DNA of 64,000 nucleotides from Flavobacteriales bacterium (GCA_020635695.1 JACJZH010000003.1:1-64000), one strand, 5' to 3'; shown: positions 7,776-16,306, counted from the first letter of the stretch. Translations and numbers: made by a program. The notes: a model not told the origin generated them from the letters alone.

Positions 7776-7793
7776 GCGCGGGGTCCGGCCAGC

Positions 7794-7801
7794 TACCTTT
7801 G
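7794..7801 (+). promoter_or_regulatory. -7 box immediately before the sensor kinase start
   Basis: TACCTTTG is a perfect TAnnTTTG and ends only four bases before the ATG at 7806. If used, the transcript would start at or within a base or two of the start codon, giving a leaderless message. Confidence 0.5.
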
Positions 7802-7805
7802 CTCC

Positions 7806-8918
7806 ATGGGCGATGATCCCGGCCGTGCACGCCTGGTCGCAGGTGCCGACGAGCGTCTTCGCGAACGCATCAAGGAGCTTGGTTGCCTGTATGCGGTGGC
7901 CCGCATAGCACAGACCCAGGACCTGGGTCTTGAGCCGATGCTCGTGGCCATCGTCCGCACCCTGCCACAGGGATGGCAACATCCCGATGACCTTTGGGTC
8001 TCCCTGCAATTGGACGGACACGAGTACGGCACCAGGAAGTCAGGGCCGACGCTTCAGCAGCACATCCAGGTGGAGAGCGAGGTCCGAGGGACACTGGCCG
8101 TCGGTTATCCGGAGGACCGTACGCAAGGACCAGGACCGCAATTTCTGACCGAGGAAGAACAACTTCTGGAGAGGCTGGCGATCGAGGTGGCGACCATCGT
8201 GGAACGCCAAGAAAAGCGGGAGCGACAGCGCCTGTTCGAGGCACGCATGCAGCAGCAGGACCGCCTGAACGTGCTGGGTGAGCTGACGGCTGGCATAGCC
8301 CATGAACTGAACACCCCGCTCGGGAACGTGCTCGGATATGCCGAACTGCTGATGGCCGGTGAAGTGGACAAGGAACGCCGGGACGACCTGCAACGCATCA
8401 TCGATTCGGCCTTGACGGGACGTGAGGTGGTGAAGCGTTTGATGTACTTCAGTTGTGAAATGCCGAGCCAGTTCCGCATGCAGGACCTGAATGGCGTGGT
8501 GGCCGGCGTACTTCGCCTGCTGCATCGGCAAGTGGAGAAAGCCCGGCTGGTGTTACGCACGGACCTCTCCAAGACGCTTCCAAAAGTCCGCATCGATCGC
8601 GTGCAGGTCGAACAAGTGATCACCAACCTGGTGCTGAACGCCGTGGCGGCCACCGCACCCGGCGGCGAACTACTCGTGAGCACTGAGGCAAAGGACGGTG
8701 CGGTATACCTGTGCGTGGAGGACACCGGTCAGGGCATCGCACCGGAACATATCCGGAAGATCTTCCAGCCGTTCTTCACCACCAAGCCACCTGGTGTGGG
8801 GACCGGTCTGGGGCTCTCGGTGGTGCATGGCATCATCAAAGGCCACGGCGGCGACATCAGTGTGGAAAGCAGGTCGGGGAAAGGCACCGCCTTCACCATC
8901 ACCCTACCGGTGGAATGA
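7806..8918 (+). CDS. Soluble sensor histidine kinase
   Basis: A 370-residue kinase with no membrane segments. Residues about 20-135 form a GAF-like input domain, recognisable from its fold pattern and the short coiled-coil that follows. The HisKA box is LTAGIAHELNTPLGN with H166 as phosphorylation site. The ATPase domain shows the N box NLVLNAVAATAP, G1 VEDTGQGI, F box FQPFFTTK and G2 GTGLGLSVVHGI. C27 is the only cysteine of the input domain. It overlaps the response-regulator gene by four bases, forming a two-component pair. A cytoplasmic ligand such as NO, O2 or a redox signal is plausible from the neighbours, not proven. Confidence 0.9.
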   Translation: MGDDPGRARLVAGADERLRERIKELGCLYAVARIAQTQDLGLEPMLVAIVRTLPQGWQHPDDLWVSLQLDGHEYGTRKSGPTLQQHIQVESEVRGTLAVGYPEDRTQGPGPQFLTEEEQLLERLAIEVATIVERQEKRERQRLFEARMQQQDRLNVLGELTAGIAHELNTPLGNVLGYAELLMAGEVDKERRDDLQRIIDSALTGREVVKRLMYFSCEMPSQFRMQDLNGVVAGVLRLLHRQVEKARLVLRTDLSKTLPKVRIDRVQVEQVITNLVLNAVAATAPGGELLVSTEAKDGAVYLCVEDTGQGIAPEHIRKIFQPFFTTKPPGVGTGLGLSVVHGIIKGHGGDISVESRSGKGTAFTITLPVE

Positions 8919-10255
8919 GCCCAGCCAAGACACCCTCGGTCCTCTTGGTGGACGATGCCCGCGACATGCTGGAACTGCTGCGCCGCAGCATGAACACCAT
9001 GGGGCTCACGCCCTTCACGGCCAACAATGTGTTCGATGCCATCGAACTGCTTGAACATGGCCCCGTGCATCTGGTGATCACTGACCTGAACATGCCGGAG
9101 GTGAGCGGCATCCAGCTGGTCCGCTATCTGGGTGAACACTTTCCCGAGGTCCCGGTGCTCGTCATCACGGGCTACCCCAAGCTCGAGGATGCCGTGCATG
9201 TGATGAAGCTAGGTGCGGTCGAGTATCTGGTGAAGCCCTTTACTCAGGAGGAATTGCGTGAAGCCGTTGAGCGGGTATTGAACGCACTGGGCACCCGCGC
9301 TGAACAGCCCCCGGCCGCAGAGGAGGATCGTGCGAGTTTCCATGGCATCCTGGGCCGGTCCGAACCGATGCAGGAGGTCTACCGCATCATCGAACGTACG
9401 CAGAACAACAGGGCCACCGTGCTGGTGACCGGCGAGAGTGGAACGGGCAAGGAGATGGTGGCCCGTGCCATCCATTACAACAGTGCCTTCGCAGCGGCAC
9501 CCTTTGTCGCCGTGAATTGTGGCGCGATCCCGGACCAATTGCTCGAGAGCGAATTGTTCGGCCACGTAAAGGGGGCGTTCACCGGTGCCATCACGAACAG
9601 GGTCGGCTTCTTCCAGGCGGCGGACGGTGGCACGCTGTTCCTGGACGAGATCGGCAATGCTTCCGCTGCGGTGCAGGCCAAGCTCCTTCGAGCCATCCAG
9701 GACAAGGAAGTGACCATGCTGGGAGCCACCAAGCCGCAGCGCGTGGAAGTACGGCTGATCTCTGCCGCGAACAACGATCTGCCGGCCATGATCAGGCAGG
9801 GCACGTTCCGGGAGGACCTGTACTACCGGCTGAACCTGATCAATATCCATCTTCCGCCTTTGCGTGAGCGTGTCCTGGACATCCCGCTGTTGGTGGACCA
9901 CTTCAACCACAAGTTCAGCAAGGAACTGGGCAAGAAGCCCCTGCGCATTCCGGCCCGTATCCTGGAGACCTTTTCCGGCTATCCATGGCCTGGCAACGTA
10001 CGCGAGCTCGAGCACTTGGTGCACCGGCTGGTGATCTTGAAGGATGGTACCGTGAACATGGACGACCTGCCCGCGCATATGAAGATGCCGGCACCGCAGA
10101 ACGCTGCACCGAACACCATGGTGAGCCTTGCCGAAATTGAACGGCAGCACATCCTTCGGGTACTGGAAGCCGAAGGTCAGAACAAGACCCGGGCCGCAGC
10201 CATCCTCGGGATCGATCGGAAGACCCTGCGCGAGAAACTGAAAGGCCTGGGGTGA
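8915..10255 (+). CDS. Sigma-54-dependent response regulator (NtrC family)
   Basis: A 446-residue activator with three domains. The receiver domain (1-120) has phospho-acceptor D57 in ITDLNMP. The AAA+ domain has Walker A GESGTGKE, the sigma-54-contacting GAFTGA loop, Walker B GGTLFLDEIG and the arginine-finger region FREDLYYRLN. A Fis-type helix-turn-helix ends the protein (TRAAAILGIDRKTLREKLKGLG). It is coupled to the sensor kinase by an ATGA overlap. A good sigma-54 promoter lies about 155 bases downstream in front of the Cys-rich/gdh/pnt genes, which makes that operon its likely target. Confidence 0.93.
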   Translation: MSPAKTPSVLLVDDARDMLELLRRSMNTMGLTPFTANNVFDAIELLEHGPVHLVITDLNMPEVSGIQLVRYLGEHFPEVPVLVITGYPKLEDAVHVMKLGAVEYLVKPFTQEELREAVERVLNALGTRAEQPPAAEEDRASFHGILGRSEPMQEVYRIIERTQNNRATVLVTGESGTGKEMVARAIHYNSAFAAAPFVAVNCGAIPDQLLESELFGHVKGAFTGAITNRVGFFQAADGGTLFLDEIGNASAAVQAKLLRAIQDKEVTMLGATKPQRVEVRLISAANNDLPAMIRQGTFREDLYYRLNLINIHLPPLRERVLDIPLLVDHFNHKFSKELGKKPLRIPARILETFSGYPWPGNVRELEHLVHRLVILKDGTVNMDDLPAHMKMPAPQNAAPNTMVSLAEIERQHILRVLEAEGQNKTRAAAILGIDRKTLREKLKGLG

Positions 10256-10409
10256 AGCGCCCCGGCCGGGGAATTCCACCCCGGTCTGGCAGCATGCGAT
10301 ACATCCTGCCGGGGTGTGGACCGGCCGTTCGGTGACCCGACCTTATATCCTGAAGATCAGCATCATAGGTCCGTCCTGACCGCGACCCTGCCGCCAATAG
10401 CCCACGGCC
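10256..10409 (+). promoter_or_regulatory. Intergenic region with inverted repeats upstream of the sigma-54 site
   Basis: This stretch contains the palindrome CCCCGGCCGGGG right after the activator gene and a second pair, CCACCCCGG and CCGGGGTGTGG, separated by about 24 bases. They could be a terminator for the activator gene, enhancer-like binding sites for it, or both. I cannot decide between them from the sequence. Confidence 0.3.
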
Positions 10410-10425
10410 TGGCACGGACCTTGGC
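10410..10425 (+). promoter_or_regulatory. Sigma-54 (-24/-12) promoter
   Basis: TGGCAC-N5-TTGGC fits the sigma-54 consensus TGGCAC-N5-TTGCA/T with GG at -24 and one mismatch beside the -12 dinucleotide. The expected start near 10437 leaves about 13 bases to the ATG at 10450. The gene just upstream encodes a GAFTGA-containing activator, which supports the assignment. Confidence 0.65.
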
Positions 10426-10449
10426 CTGTTCGGCGCGCAACACGCTACG

Positions 10450-10725
10450 ATGGAACAGACCGACGACCTCTTGCTGGACATCTCATCACTCTGCTTGAAC
10501 TGTCGGCATCGGATGGGTTGCCATCATCGCGAGCAAAGCAAGCTTCCGGTATTGCAATGCGAGTTGCATGAATTCGACGCCGCACCCCAGAACGGCGCGG
10601 CGAAGGTGGTACCGCACCGGCGATCCGTACAAGGGGCCGGTATCTGCGGTACGTGCGACCATCGGACCTACTGCGCCTTGCGCGACCCGGAACGACCGAT
10701 AACCCATTGCGACCAATACGAATGA
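10450..10725 (+). CDS. Small protein with two four-cysteine motifs
   Basis: A 91-residue soluble protein built from two similar Cys motifs. The first is C15-X2-C18-X5-C24-X12-C37 and the second, near the C terminus, is C-X2-C-X5-C-X11-C ending CDQYE. The spacing and the shared CRHRMGC/CDHRTYC pattern indicate an internal duplication, each unit able to bind zinc or an iron-sulfur cluster. It is the first gene after the sigma-54 promoter and its stop overlaps the glutamate dehydrogenase start. I know of no named family with an established function. Confidence 0.7.
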   Translation: MEQTDDLLLDISSLCLNCRHRMGCHHREQSKLPVLQCELHEFDAAPQNGAAKVVPHRRSVQGAGICGTCDHRTYCALRDPERPITHCDQYE

Positions 10726-12068
10726 GCACCTCTCACACAAAGACCATGGATACGACCATTCCAGAGATCCTCACTCCCGAGACCACCATCATGAACACGA
10801 CAGCCAGGAACCGGCAGGGCATGTACAGGGTGGTCATGGACCAGTTCGAACATGCCGCGGATATCATGGGCCTGGACCCCGGCGTACGCAAGATCCTTTC
10901 CAGGACCAACAGCGAGATCGTGGTCCACTTCCCCGTGAAGCTGGATGATGGCAGCATCGAGGTCTTCACCGGGTACCGGGTGCAGCACAACAATGCCCTG
11001 GGCCCATACAAGGGTGGCCTGCGCTACCACCAGACCGTGGACCTGGATTCGGCCCGGGCGTTGGCCATCTGGATGACCTGGAAGACCGCCCTGGCGGGAC
11101 TGCCATACGGAGGCGGCAAGGGCGGCGTGGAGATCAATCCCAAGCTTTATTCTCCGGGTGAGCTTGAACGCATCACACGCCGGTTCACCTATGCCTTGGG
11201 CGACAACATCGGCCCTGATCTGGACATTCCCGCTCCCGATGTGAACACCAATCCGCAGATCATGGCCTGGATCGCGGACACGTACTCCAGCACAAAATCA
11301 CCCGCCACACGCTTCACCAACCTGCACGTGGTCACCGGTAAACCGTTGGGGGCCGGCGGCCTAGAAGGACGCGACCGGGCCACGGGCTTCGGTGTGGTGG
11401 CCACGCTGAAGGCGTGGTCCAAGCGTACCGGAAAGCCCCTATCAGGAATGCGCTACATCGTACAGGGGTTCGGAAATGTCGGCTATTGGACCTCGCATTT
11501 CCTGGCCGAGGAAGGGGCCTTGCTCATCGCCGTGCAGGATGCCAGCGCCACCATTTACCACGCCAACGGGATCGACCCTGAGGACCTGAACCGCCATGTG
11601 GAGGGGAACAACCGGAGCATCGCAGGCTATGATAAGGCAGGTACCCTGACCCCGGAGGAATTCTTCGGGCTACCCTGCGACATCGTCGTTCCAGCCGCCC
11701 TCGGGAACCAGATCACCGCCTCCAACGCCGGAAACATCAAGGCCCAGGTGGTGGCCGAAGGTGCCAATGGACCCACGGACACGGAAGGCGAGGCCATTCT
11801 GAGAAAGAACGGCGTGGACATCATTCCGGACATCCTGTGCAACTCCGGCGGTGTGATCGGCAGCTACTACGAATGGCTGCAGAACAAGCGTAGTGAGAGC
11901 TGGAAGATCGAGGAGGTACTGGAGATGATCCATGACAAGGTGGACTCCGCCTTCAACAAGGTGGTGGTCACGGCGGAGGAGTTCCAGGTGAACTGGCGTG
12001 ATGCAGCCTACATCGTCGCCCTGCGCCGGTTGGAAAAGACCTACAAGGAACGCGGCATTTTCCCATAA
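10722..12068 (+). CDS. Glu/Leu/Phe/Val dehydrogenase, probably glutamate dehydrogenase
   Basis: A 448-residue dehydrogenase. The N-terminal substrate domain has GYRVQHNNALGPYKGGLRYH and the catalytic-lysine motif TALAGLPYGGGKGG. The nucleotide-binding domain has QGFGNVG near residue 250. PDILCNSGGVIGSYYEW near the C terminus is typical of hexameric glutamate dehydrogenases. It interconverts glutamate with 2-oxoglutarate and ammonia. It overlaps the Cys-rich gene and precedes the transhydrogenase genes by three bases, so cofactor supply and ammonium handling seem to be co-regulated. Another start at the internal Met (MNTTARNRQGMYRV) is possible, since the first 23 residues are unlike the family. 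Confidence 0.88.
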   Translation: MSTSHTKTMDTTIPEILTPETTIMNTTARNRQGMYRVVMDQFEHAADIMGLDPGVRKILSRTNSEIVVHFPVKLDDGSIEVFTGYRVQHNNALGPYKGGLRYHQTVDLDSARALAIWMTWKTALAGLPYGGGKGGVEINPKLYSPGELERITRRFTYALGDNIGPDLDIPAPDVNTNPQIMAWIADTYSSTKSPATRFTNLHVVTGKPLGAGGLEGRDRATGFGVVATLKAWSKRTGKPLSGMRYIVQGFGNVGYWTSHFLAEEGALLIAVQDASATIYHANGIDPEDLNRHVEGNNRSIAGYDKAGTLTPEEFFGLPCDIVVPAALGNQITASNAGNIKAQVVAEGANGPTDTEGEAILRKNGVDIIPDILCNSGGVIGSYYEWLQNKRSESWKIEEVLEMIHDKVDSAFNKVVVTAEEFQVNWRDAAYIVALRRLEKTYKERGIFP

Positions 12069-12071
12069 GCC

Positions 12072-13190
12072 ATGATCATCGGAATATTGAAGGAGCAGGC
12101 CCATCGCCGACTGGTGACCCTGACCCCCGTGGGTGTGAAGCGACTTGGAGACCAAGCCCGGGTGGTCGTGCAACGAGGCGCCGGAACATTGGCAGGGTTC
12201 CCGGATGAGTCGTATCGGGCGGCAGGCGCCCGGGTTCTGAACGGCCGTGACGCCATCCTCGAGGAAGCGGACATCATCCTGAGCCATGACAGCCTCTACG
12301 AGGGAGGAGTGCTTCCAGGGCATCGGACCTTCGTGGGCTTCCACGATGTGCTCGGCCAGCCAGCCGTGGTGAGCACCTATGAAAGGGCAGGCATCGACCT
12401 CTTCAGCCTTTCCCTGATGCCCCGTACCACCCTGGCCCAAAGCATGGACGTGCAATCCTCCGTAGCCTCCATTGGCGGTTACCAGGCCGTGCTTCTGGCA
12501 GCTGAAAGGTCGCTGGCCACCGTGCCCATGATATCCGGCGCGGGCGGCACGCTCCGGCCCGCACGGTTCCTGGTCATGGGTGCTGGTGTGGGCGGCCTGC
12601 AGGCGATCGCCACAGCCCGCCGGCTGGGTGCTCAGGTGAAGGCATATGATGTGCGCTCAGCGGCCAAGGAAGAGGTGGAAAGCCTCGGTGCGGAGTTCAT
12701 CCAGGTTGACGGTGCCATCGAGGATCGGAAGGCGGGTGGATATGCCGTGGAGCAGAGCGCAGAACACCTGGATCGCCTGAGGGTGGCCATCCAACAGGAG
12801 GCCGCACAAGCCGACGTGATCATCACTACGGCACGTGTGCCAGGCCGGCGGGCGCCGATCCTAATAACCCGGGCCATGGTGGAGGCCATGAAGCCCGGCG
12901 CCGTGATCGTCGATATGGCAGCAAGCTCTGGTGGCAACTGCGAACTGACAGACCCGGACCACACCGTGATGGCCGGAGAGATCACGATACTCGGACCCCG
13001 GTCGATCGAATGTGGTTCCGCTCATTCCACATCGATCCTCATCTCCAACAACTACACGGCATTCCTGCTGCACTTGCTGGCGGAACAATGCGACCGGAAT
13101 GACGATAGTATCCTCAAGGCCACCCAGGTGGTGGCTAATGGAAAAGTGGTGAACGAACGCTTCCTGACACTGGCCTCCGCGGCCTTCTGA
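12072..13190 (+). CDS. pntAA: Proton-translocating NAD(P) transhydrogenase subunit alpha 1
   Basis: A 372-residue soluble domain I subunit. The N-terminal half resembles alanine dehydrogenase/transhydrogenase (MIIGILKE, LTPVGVKRLG), with DVQSSVASIGGYQAV. The NAD-binding Rossmann motif is VMGAGVGGLQAIATARRLGA. The sequence EFIQVDG is followed by a loop and by TTARVPGRRAPILIT and VDMAASSGGNCE, as in PntAA. It acts in the cytoplasm on the NAD(H) side of the membrane enzyme. The alpha chain is split, with the membrane part as a separate gene four bases downstream. Confidence 0.92.
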   Translation: MIIGILKEQAHRRLVTLTPVGVKRLGDQARVVVQRGAGTLAGFPDESYRAAGARVLNGRDAILEEADIILSHDSLYEGGVLPGHRTFVGFHDVLGQPAVVSTYERAGIDLFSLSLMPRTTLAQSMDVQSSVASIGGYQAVLLAAERSLATVPMISGAGGTLRPARFLVMGAGVGGLQAIATARRLGAQVKAYDVRSAAKEEVESLGAEFIQVDGAIEDRKAGGYAVEQSAEHLDRLRVAIQQEAAQADVIITTARVPGRRAPILITRAMVEAMKPGAVIVDMAASSGGNCELTDPDHTVMAGEITILGPRSIECGSAHSTSILISNNYTAFLLHLLAEQCDRNDDSILKATQVVANGKVVNERFLTLASAAF

Positions 13191-13193
13191 ACC

Positions 13194-13517
13194 ATGCTCG
13201 ACCTCCAGTACCAGCTCACGCCTATCGACGGCCTGTTCGTTCTTGCCCTGAGCCTGCTCGTGGGCTTCGAGGTGATCAAGAACGTACCCGCTGTTCTGCA
13301 TACGCCGCTCATGTCAGGCTCCAATGCGATCAGCGGCATCATCCTGTTCGGAGGCATCAGCCAATTGTTGGGAGCTGCATCGGGCGATGAGCTCACGATC
13401 GCTCTGGCCTCCATCGCCGTGCTTGCGGGCACCATCAACCTGGCAGGCGGATTCTTCGTCACACACCGCATGCTCGGCATGTTCAGAAAGACCACACAAC
13501 GGGGTCCAATTATTTGA
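13194..13517 (+). CDS. pntAB: NAD(P) transhydrogenase subunit alpha 2 (membrane part)
   Basis: A 107-residue membrane protein with three or four helices. The conserved stretch VGFEVIKNVPAVLHTPLMSGSNAISGI is diagnostic of the PntA C-terminal membrane domain, and the end AGGFFVTHRMLGMF is also characteristic. It forms part of the proton channel (domain II) with PntB. It lies four bases after pntAA and overlaps the start region of pntB. Confidence 0.93.
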   Translation: MLDLQYQLTPIDGLFVLALSLLVGFEVIKNVPAVLHTPLMSGSNAISGIILFGGISQLLGAASGDELTIALASIAVLAGTINLAGGFFVTHRMLGMFRKTTQRGPII

Positions 13518-13522
13518 CGGCC

Positions 13523-14902
13523 ATGGGGATCCTCTACCTGTTATCGACCATTGGCCTGGTCCAAGGGCTCAAATTCATGGGCAGCGCCGGTAAGGCCCGC
13601 CTTGGGAATGCGGTGGCGGCCTTCAGTGTGCTGCTGGCACTCGGCGCCACCACCTATTCGGCAATAACGCCGGGCACGAGCACAGCACATTTTGTGATCC
13701 TGGGTCTGTTGTTGATGTCCGGCACGGTCATCGGCCGCATCTGGAGCTACCGGGTGGCCATGACATCCATGCCACAACTGGTCTCCTTGTTCAATGCCTT
13801 GGGCGGACTCAGTGCGGTCCTGCTCGGGCTTAACGCCATGCATACCCTCGACAACGGACCTGGACACAAGGCCGCTGGTGTCGTCCTCATCCTGGGCGTG
13901 GTACTGGGTGGCATAGCGTTCACCGGCAGTGTGGCGGCCTACCTGAAGCTGGATGGAAGACGGATGCCCGTAGCCCGCAGGGCACATCGGCTGGCGGCCC
14001 GCGCCCTGCTCTTGGTCCAATTGGGCTTGTTGTTGTCCTTCCTGCTGCTGCCGGGTACCACCTTGCCCATCAAGGCCCTGTTGCCCGTGATGGCCTTGCT
14101 TGCACTGGCGCATGGCCTGCTGCTCACGCTGCCCATCGGCGGTGCCGATATGCCTGTCCTCATTGCCTTGCTCAATGCCCTAACGGGAGTGGCCACGCTT
14201 CTGGCAGGTCTGTTGTTCAAGGATACTGTCATGCTCATCGGTGGGATCCTCGTAGGTGCCACCGGCCTTCTGCTCACGTTGCAGATGAGCAAGGCCATGA
14301 ACCGGACCTTGAGCCGTGTACTGGCAGGTAGCATCAAAGGCACCAATGGCGCCAGGGCAACGAACGAAGAGGACGTACGCCCCATTTCGGCCGTGGAGGT
14401 GGCCTCGCTGCTGGCTTTCGCGGATCATGTAGCCATTGTTCCAGGATATGGTATGGCTGTCAGTCAAGCTCAGCAGGCCGTGACCGAGCTCCAAGTCCAA
14501 CTGAATCGGACCGGGACCAGGGTCGATCACATCATCCACCCGGTGGCCGGCAGGATGCCAGGGCACATGAACGTCCTGTTGGCGGAAGCCAACGTTCCCT
14601 ATGCCAACATCCATGCCATGGATGAGGTGAACGAACACATGGACCGCTACCAGGTGGTTCTGGTGATCGGTGCGAACGATGTGGTGAACCCGGCAGCCGA
14701 GAACGATCCAGGCTGCAGCATTTACGGCATGCCGATCATCCGGGCATACAAAGCAGCCCAGGTGGTGGTGCTGAAGCGCGGCATGTCCAAGGGCTATTCC
14801 GGTGAACGCAACCCGCTCCTGGAACGACAGAACTGCCGCGTACTCTTCGGCGATGCCAAGGAGAGTGTACAGACGATACTCAACGAACTCAAACGCATCT
14901 GA
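13523..14902 (+). CDS. pntB: NAD(P) transhydrogenase subunit beta
   Basis: A 459-residue protein: eight or nine membrane helices over the first about 270 residues, then the soluble NADP(H)-binding domain III from about residue 285. That domain has VPGYGMAVSQAQ, HPVAGRMPGHMNVLLAEANVPY, VIGANDVVNPAAE and the C-terminal KRGMSKGYSGERNPLL. It couples hydride transfer between NADH and NADP+ to proton import, producing NADPH. An ATG at 13523 is used here; a TTG at 13514 would overlap pntAB by four bases and is equally possible. Confidence 0.92.
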   Translation: MGILYLLSTIGLVQGLKFMGSAGKARLGNAVAAFSVLLALGATTYSAITPGTSTAHFVILGLLLMSGTVIGRIWSYRVAMTSMPQLVSLFNALGGLSAVLLGLNAMHTLDNGPGHKAAGVVLILGVVLGGIAFTGSVAAYLKLDGRRMPVARRAHRLAARALLLVQLGLLLSFLLLPGTTLPIKALLPVMALLALAHGLLLTLPIGGADMPVLIALLNALTGVATLLAGLLFKDTVMLIGGILVGATGLLLTLQMSKAMNRTLSRVLAGSIKGTNGARATNEEDVRPISAVEVASLLAFADHVAIVPGYGMAVSQAQQAVTELQVQLNRTGTRVDHIIHPVAGRMPGHMNVLLAEANVPYANIHAMDEVNEHMDRYQVVLVIGANDVVNPAAENDPGCSIYGMPIIRAYKAAQVVVLKRGMSKGYSGERNPLLERQNCRVLFGDAKESVQTILNELKRI

Positions 14903-14904
14903 TC

Positions 14905-15318
14905 ATGGATAGTGCCAACCTCATCGTATCCGAAAAGGAACGCGACCTGATGCGCTCCTGGATCATTGGTCACACTGCACCCGATATCCAGGTCCGGAAC
15001 AGCTTGGACCGGCTTTACCGGGAATTGGAGCATGCCGACGTGAGGAAGGAGGAGGAGATGCCCCGGGACGTGGTGCGGATCTGCAGCATCGTGGACGTGG
15101 GGATGCCCGCCGGCCGAAGGAACGGCCTGCAGCTGGTGATGCATGCCGATGCCGATCTGAAGTTGAACAAGCTCTCCGTGCTATCGGTGCTTGGCTCCGC
15201 CCTCATCGGATACCGTCAGGGCGCGCACATCAAATGGCAACTACCACAGGGAGACCAGATCATCACACTTGAGCATGTGGATAATTCCCGCTGCGATGTG
15301 CTCGCACTGAGGGCGTGA
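14905..15318 (+). CDS. GreA/GreB C-terminal-domain protein (Rnk-like)
   Basis: A 137-residue protein. The C-terminal about 85 residues match the FKBP-like domain of Gre factors and Rnk (VVRICSIVDV, LNKLSVLSVLGSALIGYRQGAHIKWQLPQG). The N-terminal part is short and lacks the long GreA coiled coil, so it more likely binds RNA polymerase in the Rnk manner than rescues arrested complexes. It starts two bases after pntB and is probably co-transcribed. Confidence 0.8.
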   Translation: MDSANLIVSEKERDLMRSWIIGHTAPDIQVRNSLDRLYRELEHADVRKEEEMPRDVVRICSIVDVGMPAGRRNGLQLVMHADADLKLNKLSVLSVLGSALIGYRQGAHIKWQLPQGDQIITLEHVDNSRCDVLALRA

Positions 15319-15320
15319 GC

Positions 15321-15350
15321 TGATCCATTCGCGCAGGACAAGATGGATCA
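15321..15350. terminator. Inverted repeat between convergent genes
   Basis: TGATCCAT and ATGGATCA are perfect 8-base arms around a 14-base loop, located between the ends of the Rnk-like gene (+) and the MarR gene (-). It has no T tract on either side; a bidirectional terminator is plausible. Confidence 0.4.
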
Positions 15351-15935
15351 TGCCGCCTCCCCCTTGTGTTCGGCGCAATCCGTCCGAAGCTCGGCGATCC
15401 CAAGGTCCCTCTCCAGCAATAGGCAATGATGCCTCCTATCCCGGTCTCCCCGGTATTGGGAGCAGGTCCAGCACATACGCTGCACCTGTACCTCGCCGCT
15501 CGCGAGGAGCGCCTCCAGCAAACGCATCAGGGCCAGAAGCAGGGTCTCCCGCTCCTCCAGCGGCAGCGTGGCGAGCGCAGGAGCGAAAGGCTCCCCGGCC
15601 GGGAGATGCCGACGCCCCGTGGCGGTCAGGCGCAAGGCATGGCTGCGGCCATCCAGCGGATCGGCCCTGCGGAGCAATAGTCCTCGGTCCACCAGCAACT
15701 TGACACTGTCACTAACGGTCGGGCGTGTCACTTGTAGCTCATCGGCCAGACGGGCAACACCTACGGGCTGCCCGACGTGGTCCGCGACGAAACCAAGAAT
15801 CCGCAACTGCAACGGGCTCAGGCCCGACCCTAAGCTCTCCTGCCAGCGCAGGGCCCGGGACACCTCACCCAAGCGCTCCAGGAGCCGTGCAAGGTGAGCG
15901 TTGAGTTGATCTTCCCTTCGTACCTGCCTGCCCAT
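15348..15935 (-). CDS. MarR-family regulator with a Cys-rich C-terminal tail
   Basis: A 195-residue winged-helix regulator. The MarR core has LSPLQLRILGFVADH, LADELQVTRPTVSDSVKLLVDRGLL and the wing DPLDGRSHALRLT. The last about 45 residues carry CWTCSQYRG, RRHHC and TDCAEH, that is CX2C plus HHC and CX2H. This is a probable zinc or redox-active site added to the MarR core. It lies downstream of the glutaredoxin gene on the same strand. A matching inverted repeat, AGTTAGGTTTCCTTACT, sits between that gene and the divergent DUF2024 gene, suggesting autoregulation and control of both neighbours. The ATG at 15935 was chosen over a TTG at 16010. Confidence 0.85.
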   Translation of the reverse strand: MGRQVRREDQLNAHLARLLERLGEVSRALRWQESLGSGLSPLQLRILGFVADHVGQPVGVARLADELQVTRPTVSDSVKLLVDRGLLLRRADPLDGRSHALRLTATGRRHLPAGEPFAPALATLPLEERETLLLALMRLLEALLASGEVQVQRMCWTCSQYRGDRDRRHHCLLLERDLGIAELRTDCAEHKGEAA

Positions 15936-16006
15936 GGCTGAAAGGTATCGTGAACAGCGGGACCCGGCCCAGGTGACCGGGCCCCTCTCCGTTCCTCGAA
16001 GGCCGT

Positions 16007-16243
16007 TCAACCCTTCACCTCGGCCATACTGGCACCGTGGTTGATGTGCAGCACATCACCGCCAACGACCAGCGCGGGTACGCTTCTTACACCCGCGGCC
16101 TCAGCCTCGGCGATACGGCCACGGTCCTGGCCCAGGTGCACATGCTCGACCTGGTACCTACCACGGTCCACCAGCTCGGTGATACGATCTTCCGCATTGA
16201 CGCAGACCGGGCACCCGGCATGATAGAAGACTGCCTTTTCCAT
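16007..16243 (-). CDS. Glutaredoxin/thioredoxin-fold protein with CPVC motif
   Basis: A 78-residue protein: MEKAVFYHAGCPVCVNAEDRI has the redox motif C11-P-V-C14 after strand 1, and VRSVPALVVGG provides the conserved cis-proline. The length and layout fit glutaredoxin-like proteins. It is preceded by a good -7 box overlapping the MarR-type operator and is followed 71 bases later by the MarR gene, forming a probable operon. A role in thiol or persulfide handling is likely but not specific. Confidence 0.8.
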   Translation of the reverse strand: MEKAVFYHAGCPVCVNAEDRITELVDRGRYQVEHVHLGQDRGRIAEAEAAGVRSVPALVVGGDVLHINHGASMAEVKG

Positions 16244-16298
16244 GTTCTTCAGGGGTTTATGTGTTCTGTGTGTGAGGGCGGGGACGTCCTTTCCGGTA

Positions 16299-16306
16299 CA
16301 AATATA
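16299..16306 (-). promoter_or_regulatory. -7 box of the glutaredoxin-MarR operon
   Basis: Read on the minus strand the box is TATATTTG, a perfect TAnnTTTG. Its first base touches the MarR-type inverted repeat that begins at 16306. Confidence 0.6.
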
